From NCBI GenBank assembly GCA_035650355.1, contig DASRHT010000029.1:124001-188000 (forward strand): 64,000 bases of DNA, given 5' to 3'. This document shows positions 33,606-41,463 of the stretch, in pieces. A model generated the notes under the pieces. The model ran no database searches, was not told the origin of the DNA, and saw only the letters and a program-made list of their open reading frames with translations. The DNA is from DASRHT01 sp035650355 (GTDB taxonomy: Bacteria > Chloroflexota > Ktedonobacteria > Ktedonobacterales > Ktedonobacteraceae). The position numbers were made by a program, and so were the translations under genes. How positions within the stretch are numbered: position 1 is the stretch's first letter; each line of letters begins with the position of its first letter.

Positions 33606-35219
33606 TCAGAGGCCAAACTCGATATCCTTGAAAGCCGGGATATGGATCGGCGTATCTGTGATGAGCGTATCGGTCGTCAGGAGCATGCTGGCGATGCTGA
33701 TGGCGTTTTGCAGCGCCACCCGCGTCACCCTGATGGGATCGATGATGCCGGCCTTGCACATATCGACATAATGGCCGGTAGTAGCATCGAAGCCGTGGCC
33801 GAAGGGTTGATCGCGTACATTGGCAACCACGACGCTGCTCTCGTAGCCAGCATTGGCGGCGATTTGCCGCAGCGGCTCCTCTAACGCTCGTCTGAGGATA
33901 TTGACGCCCGTCGCCTCTTCCGGCAGACTGGTTTTGACGCTTTCCAGAACTGGCTGCGCCATTACCAGAGCTGTACCGCCCCCGGGCACGATACCTTCCT
34001 CAATCGCTGCTTGCGTCGCTGCCAATGCATCCTGCATCCGTAATGTGGACTCTTTCATCTCGACTGCGGTAGCGGCCCCGACCTTGATTACCGCAACGCC
34101 GCCTGATAGGCTGGCTAAACGCTGCTGGAGATTTTTGCGGTCATACTCACCGGTGACATGCTTCGTCTGCGCACGTAATTCGTGCAAACGATGCTCAATG
34201 GCTTCTCTGTCGCCCTGACCGTCAACGAGCAATGTCGTCGTCTTCGTCGTGATGACCTTGTGGGCGCGGCCAAGATCCGCGAGCGTGGCATGCTCTAGCC
34301 TGCGCCCTAGCTTCTCGCTGATAATCTGAGCGCCTGTCATGATCGCGATATCCTCCAGGGCTTCGTCACGGCGATCCCCGAAGCTGGGCGCTCGTATCCC
34401 CAGAACGTGAAATGCCCCGCGCGTTTTATTGACAACGAGCGTTGTCAAAGCCTCGCCTTCGATATCCTCTGCAATGATCAGCAGCTCCTTCTGGCCCTGC
34501 GCCAGCAGTTGTTCTAGCAATGGCAGCAGCGTTTCGATGGATCGGATCTTCTGATCGGTAATCAGAATGTATGGGTGAGAAAATACCGTTTCCATGCGCT
34601 CCTGGTTATTGACCATATAGGGAGAAATATAGCCGCGATCAAGCTGCATGCCCTTGATGTAGGCGATTTCGGTCAGTAGGCCGTTGCCCTCTTCTATCGT
34701 CACCAGGCCATCGCGTCCAACCTCGTCCAGCACGCCCGCGATCAGCTCCCCTATGGCGGGATCGCCTGCCGCGATTGTGGCGACCTGGGCAATCTCTCCG
34801 TGTGTCTCAACGGGTTGGCTGATGGCTTTAATCTCTGCCTGGAGCGCCTGCGCGCCGCGCTCCAGACCTTTGCACAGGAGCATAGGATTCGTCCCCGCCA
34901 CCACGTTTTTTAGCCCTTCAGCCAGGATGGCCTGTACTATGATCGTCGCCGTCGTTGTGCCATCGCCCACCAGATCATTGGTTTTGATCGCGGCCTCTTT
35001 CAGCAACTGGACAACCATGTTGGTAAACGGCTCTTCCAGGTCGATGCCACGGGCAATCGCGACGCCATCATTGAGGATTCTGGGCGTCTCAAGCGGATGA
35101 TCCAGCACCACATTGCGCCCCCGAGGCCCGATAGTCACCCTGACGGCATCAGTAAGCGTATCCACCCCTTTACGGATGGAATAACGGGCCATCCCTTTAA
35201 ACTGAAGTTGCTTGCTCAT
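33606..35219 (-). CDS. mimG: GroEL-type chaperonin dedicated to the monooxygenase cluster
   Basis: A 537-residue group I chaperonin, full length. ATP-site segments are present (TIGPRGRNVVLDHP, NDGVAIARGI, GDGTTTATIIVQ), as is the hydrolysis Asp region (VIKVGAATAVEMKE) and GIVPGGGTAL. It diverges from housekeeping GroEL in these motifs (for example GPRGRN rather than GPKGRN), lacks a GGM-rich tail (ends KDIEFGL), and has no groES neighbour. Dedicated GroEL-like MimG proteins are needed to fold the MimA hydroxylase in mycobacteria, and the position after adh here fits that role. The start at 35219 follows 'gggaaaggagcacaggtct'. Confidence 0.9.
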   Translation of the reverse strand: MSKQLQFKGMARYSIRKGVDTLTDAVRVTIGPRGRNVVLDHPLETPRILNDGVAIARGIDLEEPFTNMVVQLLKEAAIKTNDLVGDGTTTATIIVQAILAEGLKNVVAGTNPMLLCKGLERGAQALQAEIKAISQPVETHGEIAQVATIAAGDPAIGELIAGVLDEVGRDGLVTIEEGNGLLTEIAYIKGMQLDRGYISPYMVNNQERMETVFSHPYILITDQKIRSIETLLPLLEQLLAQGQKELLIIAEDIEGEALTTLVVNKTRGAFHVLGIRAPSFGDRRDEALEDIAIMTGAQIISEKLGRRLEHATLADLGRAHKVITTKTTTLLVDGQGDREAIEHRLHELRAQTKHVTGEYDRKNLQQRLASLSGGVAVIKVGAATAVEMKESTLRMQDALAATQAAIEEGIVPGGGTALVMAQPVLESVKTSLPEEATGVNILRRALEEPLRQIAANAGYESSVVVANVRDQPFGHGFDATTGHYVDMCKAGIIDPIRVTRVALQNAISIASMLLTTDTLITDTPIHIPAFKDIEFGL

Positions 35220-35259
35220 AGACCTGTGCTCCTTTCCCAAAAAACCTTCATCCACAATT

Positions 35260-36285
35260 TTAAGGGACGAGAATGCCGCGCCCTCGCAGCTTGCCGCTCT
35301 CCAGATCGTGAATGGCGTCAATGGCCGCGTCCAGCGGATAGACCTGGGTATGCAGCTTGACTTTGCCCTGGGCGGTCAACGTCATAAGCTCTGCCAGATC
35401 GTTGTAGCTGCCCACGAGGTTGCCGATGAAGTTGATCTCCGTCGAGATGATATCGATGGTGGGAACGTTGAGCCTGCCGCCGTAGCCGATGATGAAGTGC
35501 GAGCCGGCGCGCCGCAGCATCTGGACCGCGTCCATCTCCGCCCCCTGCTCGCCCACAAAGTCAATCACGGCCTCCGCTCCCTGCCCGTTGGTGATATCTT
35601 TCACCGTATCAACATGCTTGCCATCTGCTACCACCGTATAGTTCGCGCCCCAGTTTTTGGTCAGATCGAGGGCTGCCTGCGATTTATCAACCACGATAAT
35701 TTCGGCAGGCGTAAGGGCCTTGAGGCACTGCACCCCGATATGGCCGAGTCCGCCTGCGCCAATCACCACCACCTTCGTACCCGGATAGAGCAGGGCCGCC
35801 GCCTTTTTCACTGCATGATAAGCAGTCAGGCCAGCGTCGGCAAGGGCCGCAATATCTTTGGGGGCCAGGATGGGATCGAGCTTGACGACGGCGCGGGCGT
35901 TCGTTTTGAGGAAAGCTGCCATGCCGCCATCAACCGAAATACCCGGGAAGACCGAATTGATACAATGCATATCATCCCCGGCACGGCAGGCGCGACAGTA
36001 GCCACAGGTCGCTAGCGGATGCACGATGACCGTGTCTCCCACCGCAACGTTGCTTACGGCTGAACCAATGGCCTCGACCCAGCCGGCATTTTCATGACCG
36101 AGTGTATAGGGCAGGGTCACGCCGGATTTCTCCACCCACTGTCCCTCAATAATGTGCAGATCGGTGCGGCAGAGGCCCGCGCCGCCGATACGCACAATTA
36201 CATCGGTGGGGCTGGTAATCGTGGGTTCGGCGGTCTCCTGTACTTTGGGAAGTTCGTTGTATGCAAGCAAACGCACAGCCTTCAT
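35260..36285 (-). CDS. Zinc-dependent alcohol dehydrogenase
   Basis: A 341-residue medium-chain dehydrogenase. Catalytic zinc ligands are Cys39 (GAGLCRTDLH) and His64-Glu65 (LGHENAGWVE). Structural zinc cysteines are 94, 97, 100 and 108 (CGYCRACRAGDDMHC). The NAD(P)-binding motif is VIGAGGLGHIGVQCL. It should oxidise the alcohol made by the monooxygenase (for example 2-propanol or 1-propanol) to the ketone or aldehyde. Its start overlaps the stop of the DUF59 gene by 4 bases, so translation is coupled. Family members with this motif set also include aryl-alcohol and propanol-preferring enzymes. Confidence 0.92.
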   Translation of the reverse strand: MKAVRLLAYNELPKVQETAEPTITSPTDVIVRIGGAGLCRTDLHIIEGQWVEKSGVTLPYTLGHENAGWVEAIGSAVSNVAVGDTVIVHPLATCGYCRACRAGDDMHCINSVFPGISVDGGMAAFLKTNARAVVKLDPILAPKDIAALADAGLTAYHAVKKAAALLYPGTKVVVIGAGGLGHIGVQCLKALTPAEIIVVDKSQAALDLTKNWGANYTVVADGKHVDTVKDITNGQGAEAVIDFVGEQGAEMDAVQMLRRAGSHFIIGYGGRLNVPTIDIISTEINFIGNLVGSYNDLAELMTLTAQGKVKLHTQVYPLDAAIDAIHDLESGKLRGRGILVP

Positions 36286-37076
36286 ATCATCTCTCCTTCT
36301 GGTAAAGACTTCTTTTCGCCAGAGCCGTAGCGGGTCTGGAACATATCGGAGCAGAAGACAGTATTAAACATAATGTTCATGCGTACCGAGCGGGATTGGC
36401 GCAGGTAGTGCTGCAACCCGCCGGGAGGAATGGCCTGACCATGATCGTCGAGAAAGAGCAAGTCGCGCGGCCCTTGATGCAGGCCAAGCAGCGTGGCGCG
36501 ACGTAAATAAGCCTGCGCGCTCTGGGCCGTTCGCTCCAGATGGATTACCTGCTGGGGCGTGGTGATGGTTGCGCGCTGCGTTGCCTCATCAATAGACAGA
36601 TCGGCCACGCGTAGAGCGAGCAGCGTCTCTTCGCCCACGCCGGCTTTCTGCAACTTGCGCAGCAGTATATCCTGGCGCATCAGAAAGCCCTTGCGTAAAA
36701 AGATCTGACGCAGCTCTTCCAGGTTATCGTGGGCCTCATCGGGGAATGCCTCGGTAAAAGACTTGCCCGTGTTGATGCTCGCGTTAATCTCCTCGTCGGT
36801 ACAATGGTCCTGCAACAGAATATGAGCCGTGTGTACCCCTGGAATAGCCAGCACTTTGGCGCGCAGGTCGGCGGCCATCAGGTAGGCGAAGTTTGGAGCG
36901 CACCAGTAGGTGGGCAATTTAAAAGCTATGGTGACATTGCCTCCATCGATCTGAACATGGTCAATGAAGCCCAGCTTGACCAGAGTTTCGTCTAGCTCAG
37001 GGTCGAGCACATCCGCGATGGCTGCGTAGACCGTCGTCTCAGTGATCTCTCCAGAGAAGGCATCAGCGAACAGCAT
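36282..37076 (-). CDS. MIP18/DUF59 iron-sulfur assembly-like protein of the monooxygenase cluster
   Basis: A 264-residue protein with an N-terminal MIP18/DUF59 domain (about 14-110: VYAAIADVLDPELDETLVKL, YWCAPNFAYLMAADLRAKV). A longer C-terminal part is unlike simple DUF59 proteins (FTEAFPDEAHDNLEELRQIF, LRKLQKAGVGEETLLALRVA). Proteins of this kind recur between the amidohydrolase and alcohol dehydrogenase genes in actinobacterial propane-monooxygenase clusters and may help load metal or iron-sulfur centres. It starts at an ATG after 'cgaaggagtgtttt'. It overlaps the adh gene by 4 bases. Confidence 0.82.
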   Translation of the reverse strand: MLFADAFSGEITETTVYAAIADVLDPELDETLVKLGFIDHVQIDGGNVTIAFKLPTYWCAPNFAYLMAADLRAKVLAIPGVHTAHILLQDHCTDEEINASINTGKSFTEAFPDEAHDNLEELRQIFLRKGFLMRQDILLRKLQKAGVGEETLLALRVADLSIDEATQRATITTPQQVIHLERTAQSAQAYLRRATLLGLHQGPRDLLFLDDHGQAIPPGGLQHYLRQSRSVRMNIMFNTVFCSDMFQTRYGSGEKKSLPEGEMI

Positions 37077-37088
37077 AAAACACTCCTT

Positions 37089-37186
37089 CGTAGGGACCCC
37101 GATTTATCACATCCTGCGCAATTTATCACGTTCCTGTTTGACCGGGAGGGTAGCCGTAGGGGTAGCCCTCGCGGCTACCCCTACAG
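37089..37186. repeat. Family A plus family B repeats
   Basis: TAGGGACCCCGATTTATCAC (family A, 37091-37110) is followed at 37148-37186 by gtaggggtagccctcgcggc and its inverted completion ctacccctac (family B hairpin). The pair fills the gap between the amidohydrolase and DUF59 genes inside the operon. Confidence 0.65.
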
Positions 37187-37193
37187 TTCAGTT

Positions 37194-38258
37194 TTACGGT
37201 TCAAGGACGCCGATGCCGCCGCTTTTATGGTGGAGCTGGGTGGCCTCCTGCGAGAAACGGTCGTCTTTGGTTTTAGCCAGTTGCTCGTCGGGATTGACGT
37301 CATAGAGCCGGGCGGCGTTGAGACCCAGGATCTTGCGCCTGTTCTCCATGTCCATCTTCACATTGAACTCCGCTTGCAGGTCTTCCGGGAACTGGAAGGC
37401 CATGAATCTCTCGATTAGCCACTTGGGTTCCCATATCGCGTAGTCGCTGCCGAAGAGGATCTTGTCCGGCCCGAGCCAGAACATCAGATTCGCCATCACT
37501 TCGGCGAAGTAGCGCGGGCGTGGATAGATGAAGGGCAGGACGACGGCGAGGCCCGCGTAGACGTTGGATTCCTGGGTGGCGATCCAGCAGAAGTCTTCGA
37601 TGCGCGGCAAGCCTGCATGCTCGACGATAAAGTTTAGATCGGTGAATACTGAGGCGGCATCATCGACATCGGCCACGTCGAAGGCGTCGCGGTTGAGCGG
37701 ATAGATGGTTGGCCCTTTATGCACATGAACGTTGGTGATGCTAAGCTTGACGCACTCCTCCAGGAAGCGATAGCTCTCGGGATCAGAGAGTTTGTAGCCT
37801 TTGGAGTTGCCGCGCCACTCGGCGGTGTACAGCTTCACGCCCTTGATATCCCAATCGCCCTTCTGCCGCCGTAGATAGTCCAGGCCGGCATCGCCATCAC
37901 GGGGGTCAAAGGCACCATTGAGGATATAGCGGTCGGGATAAGCGCGCTTCATCACGCTATTCTGCTCAATGGTATTGAAGCCGTTATGGTAGAAGTCGGT
38001 CAAATAAGTTGGTTGCAGGACGGCGAGGTCAACATAGCCCTTGACGAACTGGTCAAATACCATATCATCGGGGGAGTATTTCTCGTACTTTTCCAGCGAC
38101 CAGACATATTCGGGCGGGGAAAGGTTCTTGTGGTAGGCGTAGAAGCAATCGATCCAGCCACGACCATACTTATTTTTCTGGTTGGCAGGGCTGGCATCCC
38201 ACAAATGAGAGTGGCAGTCAATGACGAAAATATCTTCTCCATTGTCAGTTCGATACAT
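37194..38258 (-). CDS. Amidohydrolase-family protein of the monooxygenase cluster
   Basis: A 354-residue metal-dependent hydrolase (amidohydrolase_2 type). It has an N-terminal HxH-like motif in FVIDCHSHLWDAS and a barrel with conserved His/Asp further on (VHVHKGPTIYPL, FIVEHAGLPRIEDFCW, ILFGSDYAIWEP). Such genes are a constant neighbour of propane/MimABCD monooxygenase genes, but their role is not settled; decarboxylase or hydrolase chemistry on an oxidised intermediate is possible. It lies 160 bases after the coupling-protein gene, a gap filled by dispersed repeats. Confidence 0.88.
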   Translation of the reverse strand: MYRTDNGEDIFVIDCHSHLWDASPANQKNKYGRGWIDCFYAYHKNLSPPEYVWSLEKYEKYSPDDMVFDQFVKGYVDLAVLQPTYLTDFYHNGFNTIEQNSVMKRAYPDRYILNGAFDPRDGDAGLDYLRRQKGDWDIKGVKLYTAEWRGNSKGYKLSDPESYRFLEECVKLSITNVHVHKGPTIYPLNRDAFDVADVDDAASVFTDLNFIVEHAGLPRIEDFCWIATQESNVYAGLAVVLPFIYPRPRYFAEVMANLMFWLGPDKILFGSDYAIWEPKWLIERFMAFQFPEDLQAEFNVKMDMENRRKILGLNAARLYDVNPDEQLAKTKDDRFSQEATQLHHKSGGIGVLEP

Positions 38259-38310
38259 CGTGTTGCGACCTCCTGTTTCCTGACTATGTGTATTCCTTTG
38301 TTAAACGCTG

Positions 38311-38423
38311 CTGTAGGGGTAGCCCTTGCGGCTCCCCACCACGTACGGCTACCTGGACCACAGACGATCATCCTCCCGCGGTGGGGTAACTGTATCAGGG
38401 TAACCCTTGCGGTTACCCCTACG
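38311..38423. repeat. Pair of family B repeats
   Basis: GTAGGGGTAGCCCTTGCGGC (38312-38331) and AGGGTAACCCTTGCGGTTAC (38398-38417, continuing ccctac) lie in the gap after the coupling-protein gene. Confidence 0.6.
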
Positions 38424-38838
38424 GGATGGTAGGTGAGGTTTGGGATGAGGCGGTTGGCTCCGGCTCAAACCCTAGATATTCGGCGGCATCTTCGGGATTG
38501 GCGAAGAGGAGCACCCTGTCATCGAGTCGCACCTGGCGTCCGTAGTGGGTCGATGTCTCGACCTCAAAATCGTAGACGGTGTACTCGCCTGGCTCATAGC
38601 CCAGGGCCGAGCCGATCTCGTCCATATCAAACTCGATCATCTTCTCCGCATCGATACGGATAATGGCCGGATAGCGCGTGATCCGCACCCCTGGCTTCTT
38701 GCTCATAAGCTCGGCTATGGCGTTGCCTTCGACGCTGGCGCTCATCGTCACCCCGCAGAGGTTGGATGGCTCGCGTTTGAACTGCAATTCATATGTTGAG
38801 CGTGTGCCTGTAGCCTTGTTTTCCGCAGTTTGACTCAA
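38419..38838 (-). CDS. mimD: Monooxygenase coupling/effector protein (MmoB/DmpM family)
   Basis: A 139-residue regulatory subunit that binds the hydroxylase and tunes oxygen activation. Its core (NLCGVTMSASVEGNAIAELM, ITRYPAIIRIDAEKMIEFD, DEIGSALGYEPGEYTVYDFE) is the MmoB/DmpM fold signature. The C-terminus extends about 15 residues into a low-complexity Thr/Ser tail next to a dispersed repeat. Its start overlaps the beta-subunit stop by 4 bases, so it is translated in step with it. It is the fourth gene of alpha-reductase-beta-coupling, the mimABCD/prmABCD order. Confidence 0.93.
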   Translation of the reverse strand: MSQTAENKATGTRSTYELQFKREPSNLCGVTMSASVEGNAIAELMSKKPGVRITRYPAIIRIDAEKMIEFDMDEIGSALGYEPGEYTVYDFEVETSTHYGRQVRLDDRVLLFANPEDAAEYLGFEPEPTASSQTSPTIP

Positions 38839-39983
38839 AGCTGGACCTCCTTACCGCGCTCCGTAGGGACGGGGCTTGCCCCCGCCCTATGGGGACTCTC
38901 CTTTGGCAACTCTAATCCAAGTTTTGATAGGACCGCCGTAAAGCGATTTTTGGCGCGCTCATACGCATCTTCGAAGCGCAGCACTTTGATCTGCACTTGA
39001 GACCAGATGGGCTGCAACTGGCGCGCTCCGGCAACGCTAAATGGCGTCCAGTGCGAGAGCCACTCACCCATGATGCGCTTATTAGCCTCGCCGTGTTCCT
39101 CGTCATCGACGAGCAGCTTGAAGAAATCGACGGTGTAGGCCAGGTTGCGCTCGTAATCGTGCTCCGCTATGCCAAAAAACACCGGTGTGATGAAATCGCC
39201 GTGAGGCGCGGCGCACTGCATCACGAACTGGCTGCGGAACAGTTCCCCACAGAGCGGTTCGTAAATCACGTTAGTAGCGAAGAGCTGCTCGGCCCAGTCA
39301 GCGGAGGCAGTCAAGCGTTCGACGTTCTCGCGTACGCCGAGCCAGGCAGGATCGTTTTTCCAGGTCTGTTTATGCGCCTTGCCATCAAAGCCCGCAATGC
39401 GCTCGCTCAATTCCAGGTTGTAGAGTGCCAGGTCCTGGGCCAGGCGTAGCTTGTCGGTTGCGTTGATCGCCATCGTATTATTGATCATGTTGGTGGTGCC
39501 ATCGCGTTGCGCCGGTACGAAGACGTGCATGCCCAGGCCGTACTCGGCGTGCATCGACGCGCCAACATGGGTTTCCATGCATTTGATCCAGCTCTTGTCC
39601 CAGGTCGCGTAAACGTTCTGTTCCCGGCCTATCGTCTGGGCCTGCTGGATCTGGCGTACGGTGTTGGCCTCACGGATATACATGTTGCGATGCCACTGCT
39701 CGTTAGGGTCGCGGAAAAGATGCCAGTTGGACGATTGCATTTTTGTCCAGCGCGGATCGTATCCTTCGGTACCATTGGCGAAGGCGTAGAGCCAACCCTG
39801 TAGCAGGTACCGGTCAGGATCGGGCTGGACATCTATAGTGACATCCTCATAGATACTGGCCTGACGCCCCTTTGGCTGGAAATAGTTGAAGGCGCGACTA
39901 TCCGAGCCTACAAACGTGGCTGCGCCCGCCTGCGCGTTGGTAATGTTGATCGCTGGCCCATTATCAGTGATCGGGTCTGCCAT
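38835..39983 (-). CDS. mimC: Propane/alkene monooxygenase hydroxylase beta subunit
   Basis: A 382-residue non-catalytic hydroxylase subunit of the ferritin-like fold, forming the alpha-beta dimer. Recognisable segments are RAFNYFQPKGRQASIYEDVT, the repeated helices around QVQIKVLRFEDAYERAKNRF and FRSQFVMQCAAPHGDFITPV. It starts at an ATG after 'ggaggaaaggatctatc'. Oddity: the last residues (ESPHRAGASPVPTERG) are encoded by a dispersed family B repeat (about 38860-38890), so the original C-terminus seems to have been replaced or extended. It overlaps mimD by 4 bases. Confidence 0.92.
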   Translation of the reverse strand: MADPITDNGPAINITNAQAGAATFVGSDSRAFNYFQPKGRQASIYEDVTIDVQPDPDRYLLQGWLYAFANGTEGYDPRWTKMQSSNWHLFRDPNEQWHRNMYIREANTVRQIQQAQTIGREQNVYATWDKSWIKCMETHVGASMHAEYGLGMHVFVPAQRDGTTNMINNTMAINATDKLRLAQDLALYNLELSERIAGFDGKAHKQTWKNDPAWLGVRENVERLTASADWAEQLFATNVIYEPLCGELFRSQFVMQCAAPHGDFITPVFFGIAEHDYERNLAYTVDFFKLLVDDEEHGEANKRIMGEWLSHWTPFSVAGARQLQPIWSQVQIKVLRFEDAYERAKNRFTAVLSKLGLELPKESPHRAGASPVPTERGKEVQL

Positions 39984-40009
39984 GATAGATCCTTTCCTCC
40001 GTTAACAAA

Positions 40010-40063
40010 TAGGACGCGATAAGTCGGGTTGATACTGGGTAATGCGATAAATCAAGTCTCTAC
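40010..40063. repeat. Family A repeats between reductase and beta genes
   Basis: GGACGCGATAAGTCGGGTTG (40012-40031) is followed by gcgataaatcaagtctctac (40044-40063), two same-direction degenerate units in the 163-base gap. Confidence 0.6.
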
Positions 40064-40146
40064 TGCATTTCGCTTGACATTCTCAGCTATAACGAGTACA
40101 CTCTCCCTCAAGAGGTGGCAAGATCGCATAGCTGTCTCGATCCGTT

Positions 40147-41187
40147 TTAAGGATACTGAAATGTCGGTGTGAACTTGTCGTAAAAGATGCGATCCTCGCT
40201 GATGCCCTTGCTCACGAGTACCGGGATGGCAGCGTCGATCATCGGCGGCGGGCCGCAGAGATATGCCTGGGTGAAGCTCTGGTCGCCCTCCAGATGGCGA
40301 TCCAGCACTTCGGTGATCAGGCCAGTTTCGCCGTCCCACTCGTCCTCTGTCGTTGGCATTGAGAGCGCGGGTATGAAACGAAAGCCGGGCAGCTTTTCCT
40401 CCAGCTCATGCAGATGATCAAGGTAAAATAAGTCTTTGCGCGTTCTCGCGCCGTAGAAGTAGGTGGCTTTGCGCTTGATCCCGCGTTCCGCCATATCGTT
40501 GAGCAGCGACCAGAGGGGGGCCATGCCGGAGCCGCCTCCGATGCAGACGATATCGCTATCCCACTTCTCACGCAGCATAAAGACGCCGTACGGTCCCTTG
40601 ATCTCCAGCTCTTGACCAACCGTGAAGCCATTATCCAGCAGACCTGAAAACAGGCCGTCCGGGAACATTTTGATCATGAACTCCAGTCGCCCCAGTGTAC
40701 GCGGCGTATTCGCCATCGAATAGGCGCGATACTCGTCGCTACCGGGAACGCGGATGGAGGCATATTGCCCGGCATTGAAGCGCATCTTTTTCCCCTCTTC
40801 GCTGAACTTGAGCACCAGACGGCGAATATCATGCGTCAGCGGCTCGATGGCGTCGATGGTCATCTTGAACGTCTCGATGGGGATACCCAGGCGCAGAATG
40901 TCTTCGTCGTAGTTGATCAGCTCCACTTCCGCGTCGCTATAGACATGGGAGCGGCAGAGCAGCACATATCCCTCTTCGCTCTCGTAGTCTGGCAGCGCGA
41001 ACGTCGAATATTTCTTCATCTCCAGGTCGCCATCCAGCAAAAACGACTTGCAGGCCCCGCACTGCCCCTCGCGGCATCCATGCGTCAACGACACGCCCTG
41101 CCGGAATGCAGCATTGAGCACCGTCTCGTCTTCGCTCACTTCGATCTCGATATCAACTGGCTGAAACCGTACTTTGTGTATAGCCAT
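40147..41187 (-). CDS. mimB: Monooxygenase NADH reductase (2Fe-2S, FAD)
   Basis: A 346-residue electron-transfer subunit. The N-terminal plant-type ferredoxin domain has Cys38, Cys43, Cys46 and Cys78 (GCREGQCGACK...LLCRSH). The FAD domain carries EYRAYSMANTP (RxYS motif) and the NAD domain CIGGGSGMAPLWSLL and YLCGPPPMIDAA. It passes electrons from NADH to the di-iron hydroxylase. The start at 41187 (MAIHKVRF) is chosen because the 15 extra upstream codons come from a dispersed repeat. It lies second in the mimABCD order, 276 bases after mimA. Confidence 0.94.
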   Translation of the reverse strand: MAIHKVRFQPVDIEIEVSEDETVLNAAFRQGVSLTHGCREGQCGACKSFLLDGDLEMKKYSTFALPDYESEEGYVLLCRSHVYSDAEVELINYDEDILRLGIPIETFKMTIDAIEPLTHDIRRLVLKFSEEGKKMRFNAGQYASIRVPGSDEYRAYSMANTPRTLGRLEFMIKMFPDGLFSGLLDNGFTVGQELEIKGPYGVFMLREKWDSDIVCIGGGSGMAPLWSLLNDMAERGIKRKATYFYGARTRKDLFYLDHLHELEEKLPGFRFIPALSMPTTEDEWDGETGLITEVLDRHLEGDQSFTQAYLCGPPPMIDAAIPVLVSKGISEDRIFYDKFTPTFQYP

Positions 41188-41201
41188 CTCGCAACTCACT
41201 T

Positions 41202-41431
41202 CGTATGGACCCGATTGATCGCGTCCTATCACTGGAAACGCCGTGGCGACGCGATTGATCGCCCGTACATCCGCCGGACCCGTAGCAGGGCAAGCGCGAG
41301 GCCCCCTCGTCCCCTCCAGCCCATCCCCTTGCCCCTACCAATTCCCCCGCAACACCATCTGCCATCCACGCGCCTGCCCTACACCAGGTGTCAAACGTAT
41401 CAGGGGGCAACCGCAAGGGATGCCCCTACAG
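41202..41431. repeat. Cluster of family A, C and B repeats between mimA and mimB
   Basis: Two family A units (41204-41227 and 41244-41268), a copy of the 656-type motif (41279-41299, gcagggcaagcgcgaggccc) and a family B unit (41402-41429, ggggcaaccgcaagggatgc). They occupy almost the entire 276-base intra-operon gap. Confidence 0.65.
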
Positions 41432-41463
41432 CCCCTGCCGTCTTTGTTTGACGTGCCAGGACG

